NCBI RefSeq assembly: GCF_029223525.1
Contig: NZ_JARHTQ010000004.1
Coordinates: 186,001-250,000, forward strand
Reading direction: 5' to 3'
Origin: Streptantibioticus ferralitis
Lineage (GTDB): Bacteria; Actinomycetota; Actinomycetes; Streptomycetales; Streptomycetaceae
DNA length: 64,000 nucleotides
Of the stretch, positions 35,006 to 43,191 are shown piece by piece. How positions within the stretch are numbered: position 1 is the stretch's first letter; each line of letters opens with the position of its first letter. Position numbers and translations under genes: made by a program. The notes below the pieces were generated by a model. It had not been told where the DNA came from. It saw only the letters and a program-made list of their open reading frames with translations, and did no database searches.

Positions 35006-35938
35006 ATGCTCCAGGAAATCGACCTCACCGCCCGGTGCGGGCACCAGCGGCTGCGGACCGCGCTGCGGGACGGCTTCTTCTTCGTCCGCAACACCGTCCC
35101 GGAAAGCCTGCTGGACGACGCGTACCAGCTGCTGGAGGCGTTCTTCGCGCTGTCCGAGCAGGACAGGCGCGACTGCCGGGTGCCGGGCAGCAACGGCCAG
35201 TCCGGCTACACACCACCGCTGGTGGAGACCGCGGAGAAGTCCGACGCCGCCGACTGGAAGGAACTCTTCCACTGGGGAGTGTGCCTGCCCGCCGGACATC
35301 CGCTGGCCCTGCGCTACCCGTCGCGCTACCCGCAACCGCTGATGCCCGACCACCTGGTGCCCGGCATCGGCGCCGTACTCACCGAACTGCACACCCGGAT
35401 GCTGCGTTTCCAGCACGAGGTCGCCGCCGCGATCGGCGACGCCCTCGGCGCGCACCCCGGATACTTCGCGGAGATGCTGGAGGACGGTCCGGTGGTGAAC
35501 CGCGCCACCTGGTATCCGCCCATGGAGCAGGCCCCGTCCGAGCGGCACATCTGGGCCGTGGAACACCAGGACTTCGACCTGATCACCGCCCTGCCCCGGG
35601 CCACCGCGGCAGGACTGCAGGTCCAGGTGGAGGGCGGCGAATGGCTCAGCGTCGACGCGCCCGCCGGGCACGCCGTGATGAACGTCGGCATGGTGCTGGA
35701 ACGGCTGACCGGCGGCCTGGCCCGGGCCGCCGTACACCGGGTCGTCGCCGCCCCGGGACAACGCGGCGGACGGCTGTCCATCGTGCAGTTCTGCCATCCC
35801 ACCCCCTGGACCGTGCTGACCCCGCTGCTCGTACAACGCGAGCAGGAGGCGGCGCGCTTCCCCGCGCTCACCGCCGACGATCTGTTCCAGCGGACCATGT
35901 ACCGGATCAACCGGCTCGAATCCCGGCAGGTGAAGTGA
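35006..35938 (+). CDS. 2-oxoglutarate/Fe(II)-dependent oxygenase (IPNS-like)
   Basis: Non-heme iron oxygenase of 310 aa in the isopenicillin-N-synthase-like group. The facial triad is H187-x-D189 (AVEHQDFDLIT) and H244 (AAVHRVVAAPG). The 2-oxoglutarate-binding R-x-S follows as R256 and S258 in GGRLSIVQFC. The N-terminal DGFFFVRNTVPESLL matches the DIOX_N domain. The ATG has GGAAGGAAA upstream. In the operon it stands between the two ATP-grasp genes. Hydroxylation, desaturation or ring closure of an amino acid or peptide intermediate are all possible. Confidence 0.87.
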   Translation: MLQEIDLTARCGHQRLRTALRDGFFFVRNTVPESLLDDAYQLLEAFFALSEQDRRDCRVPGSNGQSGYTPPLVETAEKSDAADWKELFHWGVCLPAGHPLALRYPSRYPQPLMPDHLVPGIGAVLTELHTRMLRFQHEVAAAIGDALGAHPGYFAEMLEDGPVVNRATWYPPMEQAPSERHIWAVEHQDFDLITALPRATAAGLQVQVEGGEWLSVDAPAGHAVMNVGMVLERLTGGLARAAVHRVVAAPGQRGGRLSIVQFCHPTPWTVLTPLLVQREQEAARFPALTADDLFQRTMYRINRLESRQVK

Positions 35939-35940
35939 CC

Positions 35941-37236
35941 ATGCCCGACCAGCCGCCCCACCTCCTTCTCATCGCGGGCGTCGGCGGGCTGTCCCCGGTC
36001 GACGCGCTCGCCGCCGCACGCCGCGCCACGCCGCGGGTCAGCCTGGTCTTCGTCGCGGCCTGGAGCACGCCCGACGCCACGCGTCAGGCCTGGGAACTCG
36101 CCACCGGCGGCGCGGAGTTCCTGGTCGCCGACGACCTCGACGGTGTCGTGGACGCGGCCGTCGCGCTACACGACCGGATCCCGCTGGACGGAGTGGTCAC
36201 CTACTCGGAACTCCTGCTGCGCCCGCAGGCCCGGATCGCCGCGCGACTCGGACTGCCGGGCAACAGCCCGGAAGCCGTCGCCGTCGCCCAGTCCAAGGCG
36301 CGGCAGCGAGCGGTGTTCGCCGCACACGGGGTGCCGTCCCCCCGCTCGGCGGTGATCCGCGGCGAGTGCGACCTCGACGCCGCCGTGGCCTCGGTCGGGC
36401 TGCCCGCGGTGTTCAAGCCGTCGCTCGGGGCGGGCAGCCAGGGCGTTCATCTGGTGTGCGGCGCCGCCGAGTTGACCGCCTCGTTCCATGCCGCGCTCGG
36501 CGCCGACACGCCCTTCATCCAGGAGGACGGCGCCTTCCTGCTGGAGGAGCCCATGCCGTTGGAGGGCGCGGCGCCCTCGCCGTACGCGGACTATGTGAGC
36601 GTCGAGTCACTGCTCTTCCAGGGCGAGGCCGAGCATCTCGCGGTCAGCGACCGGCTGCGGCTGCGGCACGGCTACATCGAGGAGGGCCTGGTCCTGCCGA
36701 GCCGGTTGGACGAGGAGACCTCCCGGCAGGTGATCGACTGCGCGGACCGGGCGATCAAGGCCATCGGACTGACCCATGGCGCGGTGCACACGGAGGTCGC
36801 GCTGATCCCCGGCGGTCCGCGGGTCATCGAGGTCAACGCGCGGGCGGGCGGCCCGCTGCCGAACCTGCTGCGGGAGGCCGCCGGTTACGACTTCGCCCGG
36901 GAGATCGCCCGTACCGCCCTCGGAGCGCGACCGGCGGGTCGCCCGCGGATCAGCGCCGTCGCCTGGTTCCGCTTCGTCCCCATCCCGGCGGGTGCCTGGC
37001 GGGTGGTCTCCCAGCGGACCGTCGAGGAGGCGCGGGCGCGCTTCCCGCAACTCGTCCGCCTGGGGCTGCGGTTCCGTCCGGGCGCGGAGGCGCGCCGCGA
37101 CACCACCCAGCACCTGGCCGCCTTCACGGTGGTGGGCGCCAGTACCGACGAGGCACGGCGGACCGCGGAAGCCGTCGAACGGTACCTGGACATCCGGTTG
37201 GCGCCGCTGGACGAGCCGCGAGGAGCGGGACGGTGA
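35941..37236 (+). CDS. ATP-grasp amide ligase
   Basis: Complete single-module ATP-grasp ligase, 431 aa. The N-terminal Rossmann-like domain is followed by QSKARQRAVFAAHGVP, the ATP lysine in LPAVFKPSLGAGSQGVHLV, FLLEEPMPLEG, and the intact metal site RVIEVNARAGGPLPNLL. The C-terminal extension of about 100 residues is like that of L-amino acid ligases such as those making dipeptide antibiotics. It begins two bases after the oxygenase stop. With the preceding multi-module protein it gives the pathway up to three active ATP-grasp sites. The substrates cannot be read from the sequence. Confidence 0.88.
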   Translation: MPDQPPHLLLIAGVGGLSPVDALAAARRATPRVSLVFVAAWSTPDATRQAWELATGGAEFLVADDLDGVVDAAVALHDRIPLDGVVTYSELLLRPQARIAARLGLPGNSPEAVAVAQSKARQRAVFAAHGVPSPRSAVIRGECDLDAAVASVGLPAVFKPSLGAGSQGVHLVCGAAELTASFHAALGADTPFIQEDGAFLLEEPMPLEGAAPSPYADYVSVESLLFQGEAEHLAVSDRLRLRHGYIEEGLVLPSRLDEETSRQVIDCADRAIKAIGLTHGAVHTEVALIPGGPRVIEVNARAGGPLPNLLREAAGYDFAREIARTALGARPAGRPRISAVAWFRFVPIPAGAWRVVSQRTVEEARARFPQLVRLGLRFRPGAEARRDTTQHLAAFTVVGASTDEARRTAEAVERYLDIRLAPLDEPRGAGR

Positions 37237-37832
37237 CCCAGCCGACGCTGCCGCGCAGCCGTAAGCGCCCCCGCCTCACCCGGCCCACCGGACCGCCGCG
37301 CGAGCGCCCCGGGACCCCGACCGGCGAGGGGCTGGGCGACCTCCTACGCACCATGCGGGAGGATCTGCGGACCGTCACCGCCCGCGACCCCTCACGGGCG
37401 ACGCCGCTCGACGCCGTGCTGCACGCGCCATGGCAGGGGCTGGTGCTGCACCGGTTCGCCCACCGGCTGTACGTCCGCGGCCACCGGTTCGGCCCCGGCC
37501 TGCTCACCTGGGTCGCCCGGATGGTCTCCGGAATGGAGATCCACGCCGGTGCCCGGATCGGCCGCCGGATCTTCATCGACCACGGATTCGGGGTGGTGAT
37601 CGGTGAAACCGCCGTCGTCGGCGACGATGTGACGCTCTATCACCAAGTGACCCTGGGCTCCCGGGGCTGGTGGCAGGACGGCGGACCCGGCGCCCGGCGG
37701 CACCCCGTGGTGGGCGACCGGGTCACCATCGGCGTCGGCGCCTCACTGCTGGGTGCGATCACCGTCGGCGACGACTGTCCGATCAGGGCCCATGAACTCG
37801 TACTCCACGACCGCCCGGGAGGCCCCAGATGA
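37233..37832 (+). CDS. Serine acetyltransferase-like left-handed beta-helix enzyme
   Basis: A 199-aa hexapeptide-repeat acyltransferase related to CysE. Expected catalytic residues are present: the histidine of FIDHGFGVVIGETAVVGDD (H117) and that of ARRHPVVGDR (H157). The aspartate that normally pairs with the first is glutamate here (E102 in GMEIHAG). The protein ends at VLHDRPGGPR and lacks the AGxPAR tail that docks on cysteine synthase. A basic, Pro-rich N-terminus of about 35 residues is unusual. GTG at 37233 overlaps the ligase stop. It probably supplies an O-acetylated hydroxy amino acid to the PLP enzyme of the operon. Confidence 0.8.
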   Translation: MTQPTLPRSRKRPRLTRPTGPPRERPGTPTGEGLGDLLRTMREDLRTVTARDPSRATPLDAVLHAPWQGLVLHRFAHRLYVRGHRFGPGLLTWVARMVSGMEIHAGARIGRRIFIDHGFGVVIGETAVVGDDVTLYHQVTLGSRGWWQDGGPGARRHPVVGDRVTIGVGASLLGAITVGDDCPIRAHELVLHDRPGGPR

Positions 37833-39052
37833 ACCACGACCGTACGCCCACGGCACGTCGCCGGGTCTACGCCGTGGGCCTCGCCGACGCGACCGGACTC
37901 GGCATGTACCTCGCGTTCTCGGCCGTCTACCTCAACCAGGCCGTGCACCTGTCGAACAGCCGGATCGGACTGGTCCTGGGGATCACCGGAGTGACCTCGC
38001 TGATCGGCGCGCTGCCCATCGCACGGTTCGCGCAGCGCCACGGGCTGCGGCGCTCGCTGTGCTGGCTGTTCCTGGCGCGGGCGGCGTCGTTCGTCGCACT
38101 GGCCTGTGCGGTGAACCTGCCCACGGCCGCGCTCGCCGCCGGGCTCGGCGGGCTGCTCAACCGCGGTATCGGCCCGCTGGTGCAGTCGGTGCTGATCGGG
38201 GGCACCGACTCGGCGGGCGCCGTCGCCGGGCTGGCCCGGCTGCGCGCGCTGCGCAACGCCGGTATGGCCGCCGGCGCGTTGCCGTCCGGTGCCGCGGTCG
38301 CCATCGGGGAGCAGTGGGCGTACCGCGGGGTGATGGTGGCCGCCGCGGCCGTCTTCGTGGTCTGCGCCCTGGTGTCCCGCGGGTTCCCCGGCGCCGGCGA
38401 GGTCAAGCGGCCGGTCGGACGGCGCGGAGCCGGAGTCGGCCGCAACCGGGTCTTCCTGCTGATCACCGCGAGCTACGGCGCGTTGACCCTCTCGGCGATC
38501 CTGCTGGGCGTCGGCCTGCCGTTGTGGATCACCCAGAGCACCCATGCCCCGTCCTGGAGCGTGGGCCTGGTCCAGATCCTCAACACCGTCCTGGTCGTAC
38601 TGCTCCAGGTGCGGATCAGCCGCGGCTCGGAAGACCCGCGCCGCGCCCGGAAGATGATGCTGGCGGGCGGACTGCTCGCGGCCGCCGGGTCGCTCGCCGC
38701 ACCGCTCACCGGACTCGGCCGCGGCGTGGTACCGCTGGTCGCGGTCGTCCTCACGGTGCTGCTGATGACCGGGGCCGAGCTGTACATCACCGCGGGCGGG
38801 CTGAGCCTGGCGCTGGCTCACACCCCGCAGGAACGGCGGCCGGTCTACCTCGCCACGTTCAACCTGGGGTTCGCCGCCACCACGGTCATCGGTCCCACGC
38901 TGGTGAGCCTCGGCCTCGGCCTCGGCCGACCGGGCTGGTTCGCCTGGGCGCTGCTGTTCGCCCTGCTGGGCCTGGCGGCCCTGGCCCTGCCGACGGCACC
39001 GCTCCCGGAATGCGCTGACCGTACGGCGGAGCAGCGGCCCGTCACCACATAA
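37829..39052 (+). CDS. MFS exporter of the biosynthetic operon
   Basis: Major facilitator protein of 407 aa with about twelve membrane segments and no long hydrophilic tails. The loop 2-3 motif is replaced by ARFAQRHGLRRSLCWL. The segment LTVLLMTGAELYITAGGLSLALA resembles bacterial multidrug exporters. The ATG overlaps the previous stop by ATGA, so it is the coupled last gene of the core operon. It probably exports the product and gives self-protection. Confidence 0.82.
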   Translation: MNHDRTPTARRRVYAVGLADATGLGMYLAFSAVYLNQAVHLSNSRIGLVLGITGVTSLIGALPIARFAQRHGLRRSLCWLFLARAASFVALACAVNLPTAALAAGLGGLLNRGIGPLVQSVLIGGTDSAGAVAGLARLRALRNAGMAAGALPSGAAVAIGEQWAYRGVMVAAAAVFVVCALVSRGFPGAGEVKRPVGRRGAGVGRNRVFLLITASYGALTLSAILLGVGLPLWITQSTHAPSWSVGLVQILNTVLVVLLQVRISRGSEDPRRARKMMLAGGLLAAAGSLAAPLTGLGRGVVPLVAVVLTVLLMTGAELYITAGGLSLALAHTPQERRPVYLATFNLGFAATTVIGPTLVSLGLGLGRPGWFAWALLFALLGLAALALPTAPLPECADRTAEQRPVTT

Positions 39053-39112
39053 ACTCCGGCACCCGGCGGCCAGTTGACGTCGCCGCAGCCGCGCACGAAG
39101 GGAACCGCAGAC

Positions 39113-39523
39113 GTGATCGAACCGCACTTCACCATCCGCATCGCCCGCCCGGCGCTCGACCTGGACGCCAGCGAGGACTTCTACGTACACGGCCTCGGCC
39201 TGGCCCGGCTGGCCCGGATCGCCGGTCGACCGGAAGCCGGTGAGCGCGATCTGCTGATGACCGGTCCGGCCGACGGGCACTGGCATCTCGAACTCACCGC
39301 GAGCACCCACGACGTGGTGGAACCCACCCCCACCCCGGAGGACCTGCTCGTCATCTACCTGGGACACACCGTGCCGCGGGAGGCCGTCGAGCGGGCGGTC
39401 CGGCACGGCGGCACCATCGTCCCCTCGCACAACCCCTACTGGGACCGCTTCGGCGTCACCATCGCGGACCCCGACGGGTACCGCGTGGTGCTCACCGAGC
39501 GGAACTGGAACACCCCGGGCTGA
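39113..39523 (+). CDS. VOC-superfamily (glyoxalase-like) protein
   Basis: Small vicinal-oxygen-chelate protein, 136 aa. Two beta-alpha-beta units are seen, with RPALDLDASEDFYVHGLGL, GHWHLELTAS, SHNPYWDRFGVTIADPDGYR and candidate metal ligands in H-x-E and a late glutamate. The GTG at 39113 follows GAAGGGA. It lies 60 bases after the exporter. VOC proteins include toxoflavin-degrading lyases and antibiotic-binding resistance proteins, so a self-protection role is attractive in this cluster, but this subgroup is broad and largely uncharacterised. Confidence 0.7.
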   Translation: MIEPHFTIRIARPALDLDASEDFYVHGLGLARLARIAGRPEAGERDLLMTGPADGHWHLELTASTHDVVEPTPTPEDLLVIYLGHTVPREAVERAVRHGGTIVPSHNPYWDRFGVTIADPDGYRVVLTERNWNTPG

Positions 39524-39545
39524 GCCCTGACACAAAGGGAGTGGA

Positions 39546-40364
39546 ATGTCCCACACGGTCCCGACCGGACTGCCCAACAGGCTATGGAAGAAGCTGACCA
39601 GCGCGGTCGGGATCATTTCCGTCCGCCATCAGGACGGCATCAACGTGATGTCGGCGGAGTGGTCGTATTTCGTCAACAAAGAACCGTTGTACGCGGCAGT
39701 GGTACTCAGCCCGAAAGCGGGCACCCGCGAACTGCTGCCGGGTGCCGGGGAGTTCAGCCTCACCCTCTGCTCTGAGCAGCAGGCCGAACTCGCGGACTTC
39801 GTGGGCAGCTTCTCCCTTGGGGAGGTCGACAAGACCACCAGCGAACTCATCGAATTCGGCACACCCCGGGTCATCCGCACCCCGTGGGTCACCGGAGGCC
39901 TGGTGGCCCTGGAGTGCGTGCTGCGCGAGACGGTGTCCTTCCCGGTCCACACCATGTTCGTGGGGGAGGTGGTGGCGTCCCATCTTCCCGAATCCGAGCG
40001 CAGACCACTGGTGAAGCACGGTCCGATGCACACCCTCGGCGGACCGGTGCGGCATGCGACGGTGGTGGCCGCCGCACAACTCCTGCCGAATGGCACGGTG
40101 CGGGTCGCGGCCACCGGACCCGCGGCGCCGGAAGCCGATGTCTGGCGATTGAGCCTGCTGCTGCCGGACGGCGGAACACACGCCCTGGGGGACCATCCGT
40201 CCGGGGAATTCGGCGACTTCCTGCTCGAACTCCCGCTCCCCCCGGGCCCGCTGCCGCTTTCCGCCGCGCGGATCAAAGTGGAACGTCAGGGAGCGAAGCC
40301 CGGGTACGCCCGGATAGCACCGAGCGGCAGCGCGCCGCGGGCGCTGCGGGCCGAGCGGACTTGA
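39546..40364 (+). CDS. Flavin-reductase-like FMN-binding protein
   Basis: The first 185 residues of this 272-aa protein are the split-barrel flavin-reductase fold: LTSAVGIISVRHQDGINVMS, AEWSYFVNKEPLYAAVVLS and FSLTLCSEQQAELADFVGSF. A C-terminal extension of about 85 residues (VWRLSLLLPDGGTHAL onward) looks like a separate small beta domain of unknown role. AAGGGAG precedes the ATG. It lies 22 bases after the VOC gene. It could supply reduced flavin to a monooxygenase or reduce a flavin-like azapteridine. Confidence 0.72.
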   Translation: MSHTVPTGLPNRLWKKLTSAVGIISVRHQDGINVMSAEWSYFVNKEPLYAAVVLSPKAGTRELLPGAGEFSLTLCSEQQAELADFVGSFSLGEVDKTTSELIEFGTPRVIRTPWVTGGLVALECVLRETVSFPVHTMFVGEVVASHLPESERRPLVKHGPMHTLGGPVRHATVVAAAQLLPNGTVRVAATGPAAPEADVWRLSLLLPDGGTHALGDHPSGEFGDFLLELPLPPGPLPLSAARIKVERQGAKPGYARIAPSGSAPRALRAERT

Positions 40365-40440
40365 CGTCGAATTCCCGAACTTGACGTCCTTGACCCCGGT
40401 CCATGGCTGACAGCCACCCGAACATGGAAGCTCAAGTCTC

Positions 40441-41310
40441 ATGACAGCTATCACTGACGCCCGCAGGTGGAACGGCGAACTGCTCGATCTGGACGCCTAC
40501 CTGGCCCGGATCGGCTTCGACGGGGACACCTCCCCGACCCTGTCGACGCTGCGCGCGCTGCAGCGAGCGCACATCACCTCGATCCCCTTCGAAAACCTGG
40601 AAATGGTGCTGGGGCGCACCATCTTGTTGGATGTCGAGAGCCTTCAGGACAAGATGGTGCGACGGCCGCGCGGCGGCTACTGCTACGAGCACAGCAAGCT
40701 GTTCGCGGCCGCCCTGGAGCGGCTGGGCTTCACCGTGTGCGGCCTGGCCGCGCGCGTCCGGGTGGGCACCAATCTGCTCCGGCCCGCGACACATGCGCTG
40801 CTGCGGGTGGCGACCGCCGAATCCGCGGACACCGGCCGGACCTGGATCTGCGATGTCGGCTTCGGGCGGGACCCGTTGGAGCCGGTGGAACTCGCCGACG
40901 GCACCGAGATAGCGCCCGACGGCTGGCGGTTCCGAATGGAACGGCAGAGCCCGATGCCCGGGGTGGAGGAGTGGATGCTGCGCTCGCTCGGCGGCGAGGG
41001 CTGGTTCGACATGCACGGGTTCACCCTCGACCCCCGCTACGCCGTCGACTACACGGTGGCCAACCACTACATGTCCACCCACCCCTCCTCCCCGTTCGCC
41101 AACCGTCTGCTGGTGCAGCAGATGGGCCCCGAGGCCCTGTACGCCCTGGCGGCCACCGAGTTGACCGCGACCCGGCCGGACGGCTCGGTCGAGACATGGC
41201 AGCTCAAGTCGGACGAGGTCCCGCGGACCCTGGACGAGGTCTTCGGGATCACCCTGCCCGAGGAGGAGACGGCGCGGCTGGTCGCGGCGATGGACGGGTT
41301 ACGGCGATGA
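40441..41310 (+). CDS. Arylamine N-acetyltransferase, TTA-containing
   Basis: Acetyl-CoA-dependent N-acyltransferase, 289 aa, with the cysteine-protease-like triad C81 (RGGYCYEHS), H118 (ATHALLRVA) and D138 (CDVGFG). IPFENLEMVLGR near the N-terminus is conserved. A TTA codon at 41299-41301, three codons before the stop, makes full translation bldA-dependent. The ribosome-binding site is weak. It follows the flavin reductase by 76 bases and converges with the DUF2993 gene. It may acetylate the product as a resistance or tailoring step, or belong to general detoxification. Confidence 0.88.
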   Translation: MTAITDARRWNGELLDLDAYLARIGFDGDTSPTLSTLRALQRAHITSIPFENLEMVLGRTILLDVESLQDKMVRRPRGGYCYEHSKLFAAALERLGFTVCGLAARVRVGTNLLRPATHALLRVATAESADTGRTWICDVGFGRDPLEPVELADGTEIAPDGWRFRMERQSPMPGVEEWMLRSLGGEGWFDMHGFTLDPRYAVDYTVANHYMSTHPSSPFANRLLVQQMGPEALYALAATELTATRPDGSVETWQLKSDEVPRTLDEVFGITLPEEETARLVAAMDGLRR

Positions 41311-41323
41311 GCACGGCCGCCGC

Positions 41324-42655
41324 TCACAGCTTCGTGCCGTCGCCGACCGGTACGTCGGTGCCGTAGGCATGGAGCTCGATCCCCTCGCGCCGGACCGAGA
41401 CGTCCTGCAGACGTATGCCACCGGGCAGTTCGGGAAGTCTGAACGACAGCGACAGCCGCTCGGCGAGCTTGGGCACCTCGATGTCCAGCAGCCCCCGCAC
41501 GAGGGAGAGGTCGACCCCGATCTTCCCCAGGACCCAGGGGTTCCGCTCCACCAGGTCCAGGATGTTGACCTGCATCAGCTGCTCGGCGAAGTGCGGCGTA
41601 CCGGTGATCCGCCGCAGCTCCGCATCGCTGCGTTGCGCCCGCTCGGCCATTTCCGGTGTGAGGCCCAGGCGTTCGGCGATGGAGCCGACGGACAGCAGCG
41701 CCTTGGCCTTCTCGCCGTCCCGGCTGATCCGTTCCGCCATGGGGCGGGCGAGCCGCAGTCCACCGTTGCCCCCCGGTGGGTAGCTGGCGACGCCGGGAAC
41801 ATCGATCCGCATGTTGTCCACGGTCGTGCTGACGGACCGGCTGCCGACGAGGTGCAGATGCGCCTCCGCACGCGCCCGGACCCGGTATCCGGCGATCGGC
41901 AGCTGACCCACGGCCAGCACGCAGTGCTCGTCCTTGGCGGTGAACCGCACCTGCGAGGAACCGAGTTCACGATCGAGGTCATCGAAGGCCAGCAGCACAT
42001 TGCCCTGCATCTGACCGATCACCGCACCGCGGATCGACGAGGGCACATCACCGAGGATGCGGATGTCGTGCACCGCCCCGTCCACCTTGGCGACGGACAC
42101 CGGCCCGGCCGACACATGCGGTACCGCGATGTCCACCTGGTCAAGTCGCCCGTGCAGCACCTGGGTCAGAAACGGGAAGCCATGGATGTCGACCTCTGGG
42201 GCGGCCTGCAGATGCATGGCCTCCTTGAGCCGGTGCGCCGCCTGCTTCTCGGCGTACAGCGCCGCCCAGCGGTCCGCGAGCGTGAGGACGGATCCGCAAG
42301 TGACCACGGCGACCAGCGCTTTGGCGGTCAGCGGGACCCTGAGCCGGCGCTGCGGACGGGACCGTTCGGTCCGGTGCCGCCGGTGGCCGCGCCGACCGGG
42401 CGGGTCGCCCTCTTGCGGGTACTCCTCGTCGTCGTACTCCAACCGCAGGCCAAGGCCGAGTGGGTCGTGGTCGTCCGCGCGGACTCCCAACGCCCCCAGT
42501 TCCTCGTACGGGTTGTGCCACGGCGGCGGCGGCTCGACGCCGCGCGGGTCCGCCAGTTCCTCGTACGGGTTGCGCCACTGGGATTCACTGAAGTGGGGGT
42601 GGGAATCCTCGGACGCATGGCCCACGGTTGTCCTGTTCGTGGTGTGGGGTGCCAT
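41324..42655 (-). CDS. DUF2993 membrane-anchored protein with NPYEEL repeats
   Basis: A 443-aa protein. The first about 100 residues are hydrophilic and carry two copies of a W-x-NPYEEL motif (WRNPYEELADPRG and WHNPYEELGALG). A single membrane segment, AKALVAVVTCGSVLTLADR, follows an Arg-rich stretch. The extracytoplasmic DUF2993 domain starts around EVDIHGFPFLTQVLHGRLDQ and includes VRFTAKDEHCVLAVGQLPIAG. DUF2993 proteins are related to lipid-binding tubular folds, and their role is unknown. The cytoplasmic repeats could be docking motifs. The ATG at 42655 is chosen over an upstream TTG. Confidence 0.75.
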   Translation of the reverse strand: MAPHTTNRTTVGHASEDSHPHFSESQWRNPYEELADPRGVEPPPPWHNPYEELGALGVRADDHDPLGLGLRLEYDDEEYPQEGDPPGRRGHRRHRTERSRPQRRLRVPLTAKALVAVVTCGSVLTLADRWAALYAEKQAAHRLKEAMHLQAAPEVDIHGFPFLTQVLHGRLDQVDIAVPHVSAGPVSVAKVDGAVHDIRILGDVPSSIRGAVIGQMQGNVLLAFDDLDRELGSSQVRFTAKDEHCVLAVGQLPIAGYRVRARAEAHLHLVGSRSVSTTVDNMRIDVPGVASYPPGGNGGLRLARPMAERISRDGEKAKALLSVGSIAERLGLTPEMAERAQRSDAELRRITGTPHFAEQLMQVNILDLVERNPWVLGKIGVDLSLVRGLLDIEVPKLAERLSLSFRLPELPGGIRLQDVSVRREGIELHAYGTDVPVGDGTKL

Positions 42656-43191
42656 CAAACGATCTCATCACGAACACCCGTGCGGCCCGCAAGTCCTCTT
42701 GACGGTCTTCGGTGGCTTCAGGACATGCCCGGACCCTGCCCGGCGGTCTCTGGCCTGATGCGACCGCCGCAGAAAACGGGCACCTGGCGATCACTGGGCA
42801 CGTGAAACCGCAGGTCGGCGGGCGTAAAGTCAGGAAAATGACCGATTGGTCCAGGTTTTCGGAGAGAGGTAAGTCACACCCGCGCGACCGTGAACCGACC
42901 CATCTCGGCGCGCCGCGCCGAGCGCGTCGGTGTGGCTGCCGCGCCGGTCGGGGGTCGTGCGGGCGGCGCGGCCCACGTGCTGAACTCGGCTGGATTCGGC
43001 GGCAGTTGGGGAATATTCAGTTCCAGTCCGGTCTTGACGCGAAGCGACGGCTGCCGGTTTGCTGTGCGCGATCACCCAAGTCTGTATCCGTGCTGTGTGC
43101 CTGTTCTGTGCCCGTACACGGATCTGTGCCTGTACGCGGACGACCCGACCACTCGTCCGGAGGGGAAGCGCGCCATGGAGGAAGCCCGTCG
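42656..43191. other. Divergent intergenic region
   Basis: About 535 bases between the DUF2993 gene and the next plus-strand gene. Bases 43080-43140 are a T/G-rich low-complexity stretch with repeated GTGCCTGT-like words. A six-codon mini-frame (MEEARR, from the ATG at 43174) ends in ATGA at the start of the next gene and contains its GGAGGAAG ribosome-binding site. No credible larger gene is visible. Confidence 0.4.

Noticed and set aside
41369-42805. 478-codon plus-strand frame opposite the DUF2993 gene
   Set aside because: No recognisable domain, and composition typical of a shadow frame; the minus-strand protein has a membrane anchor and a known domain.
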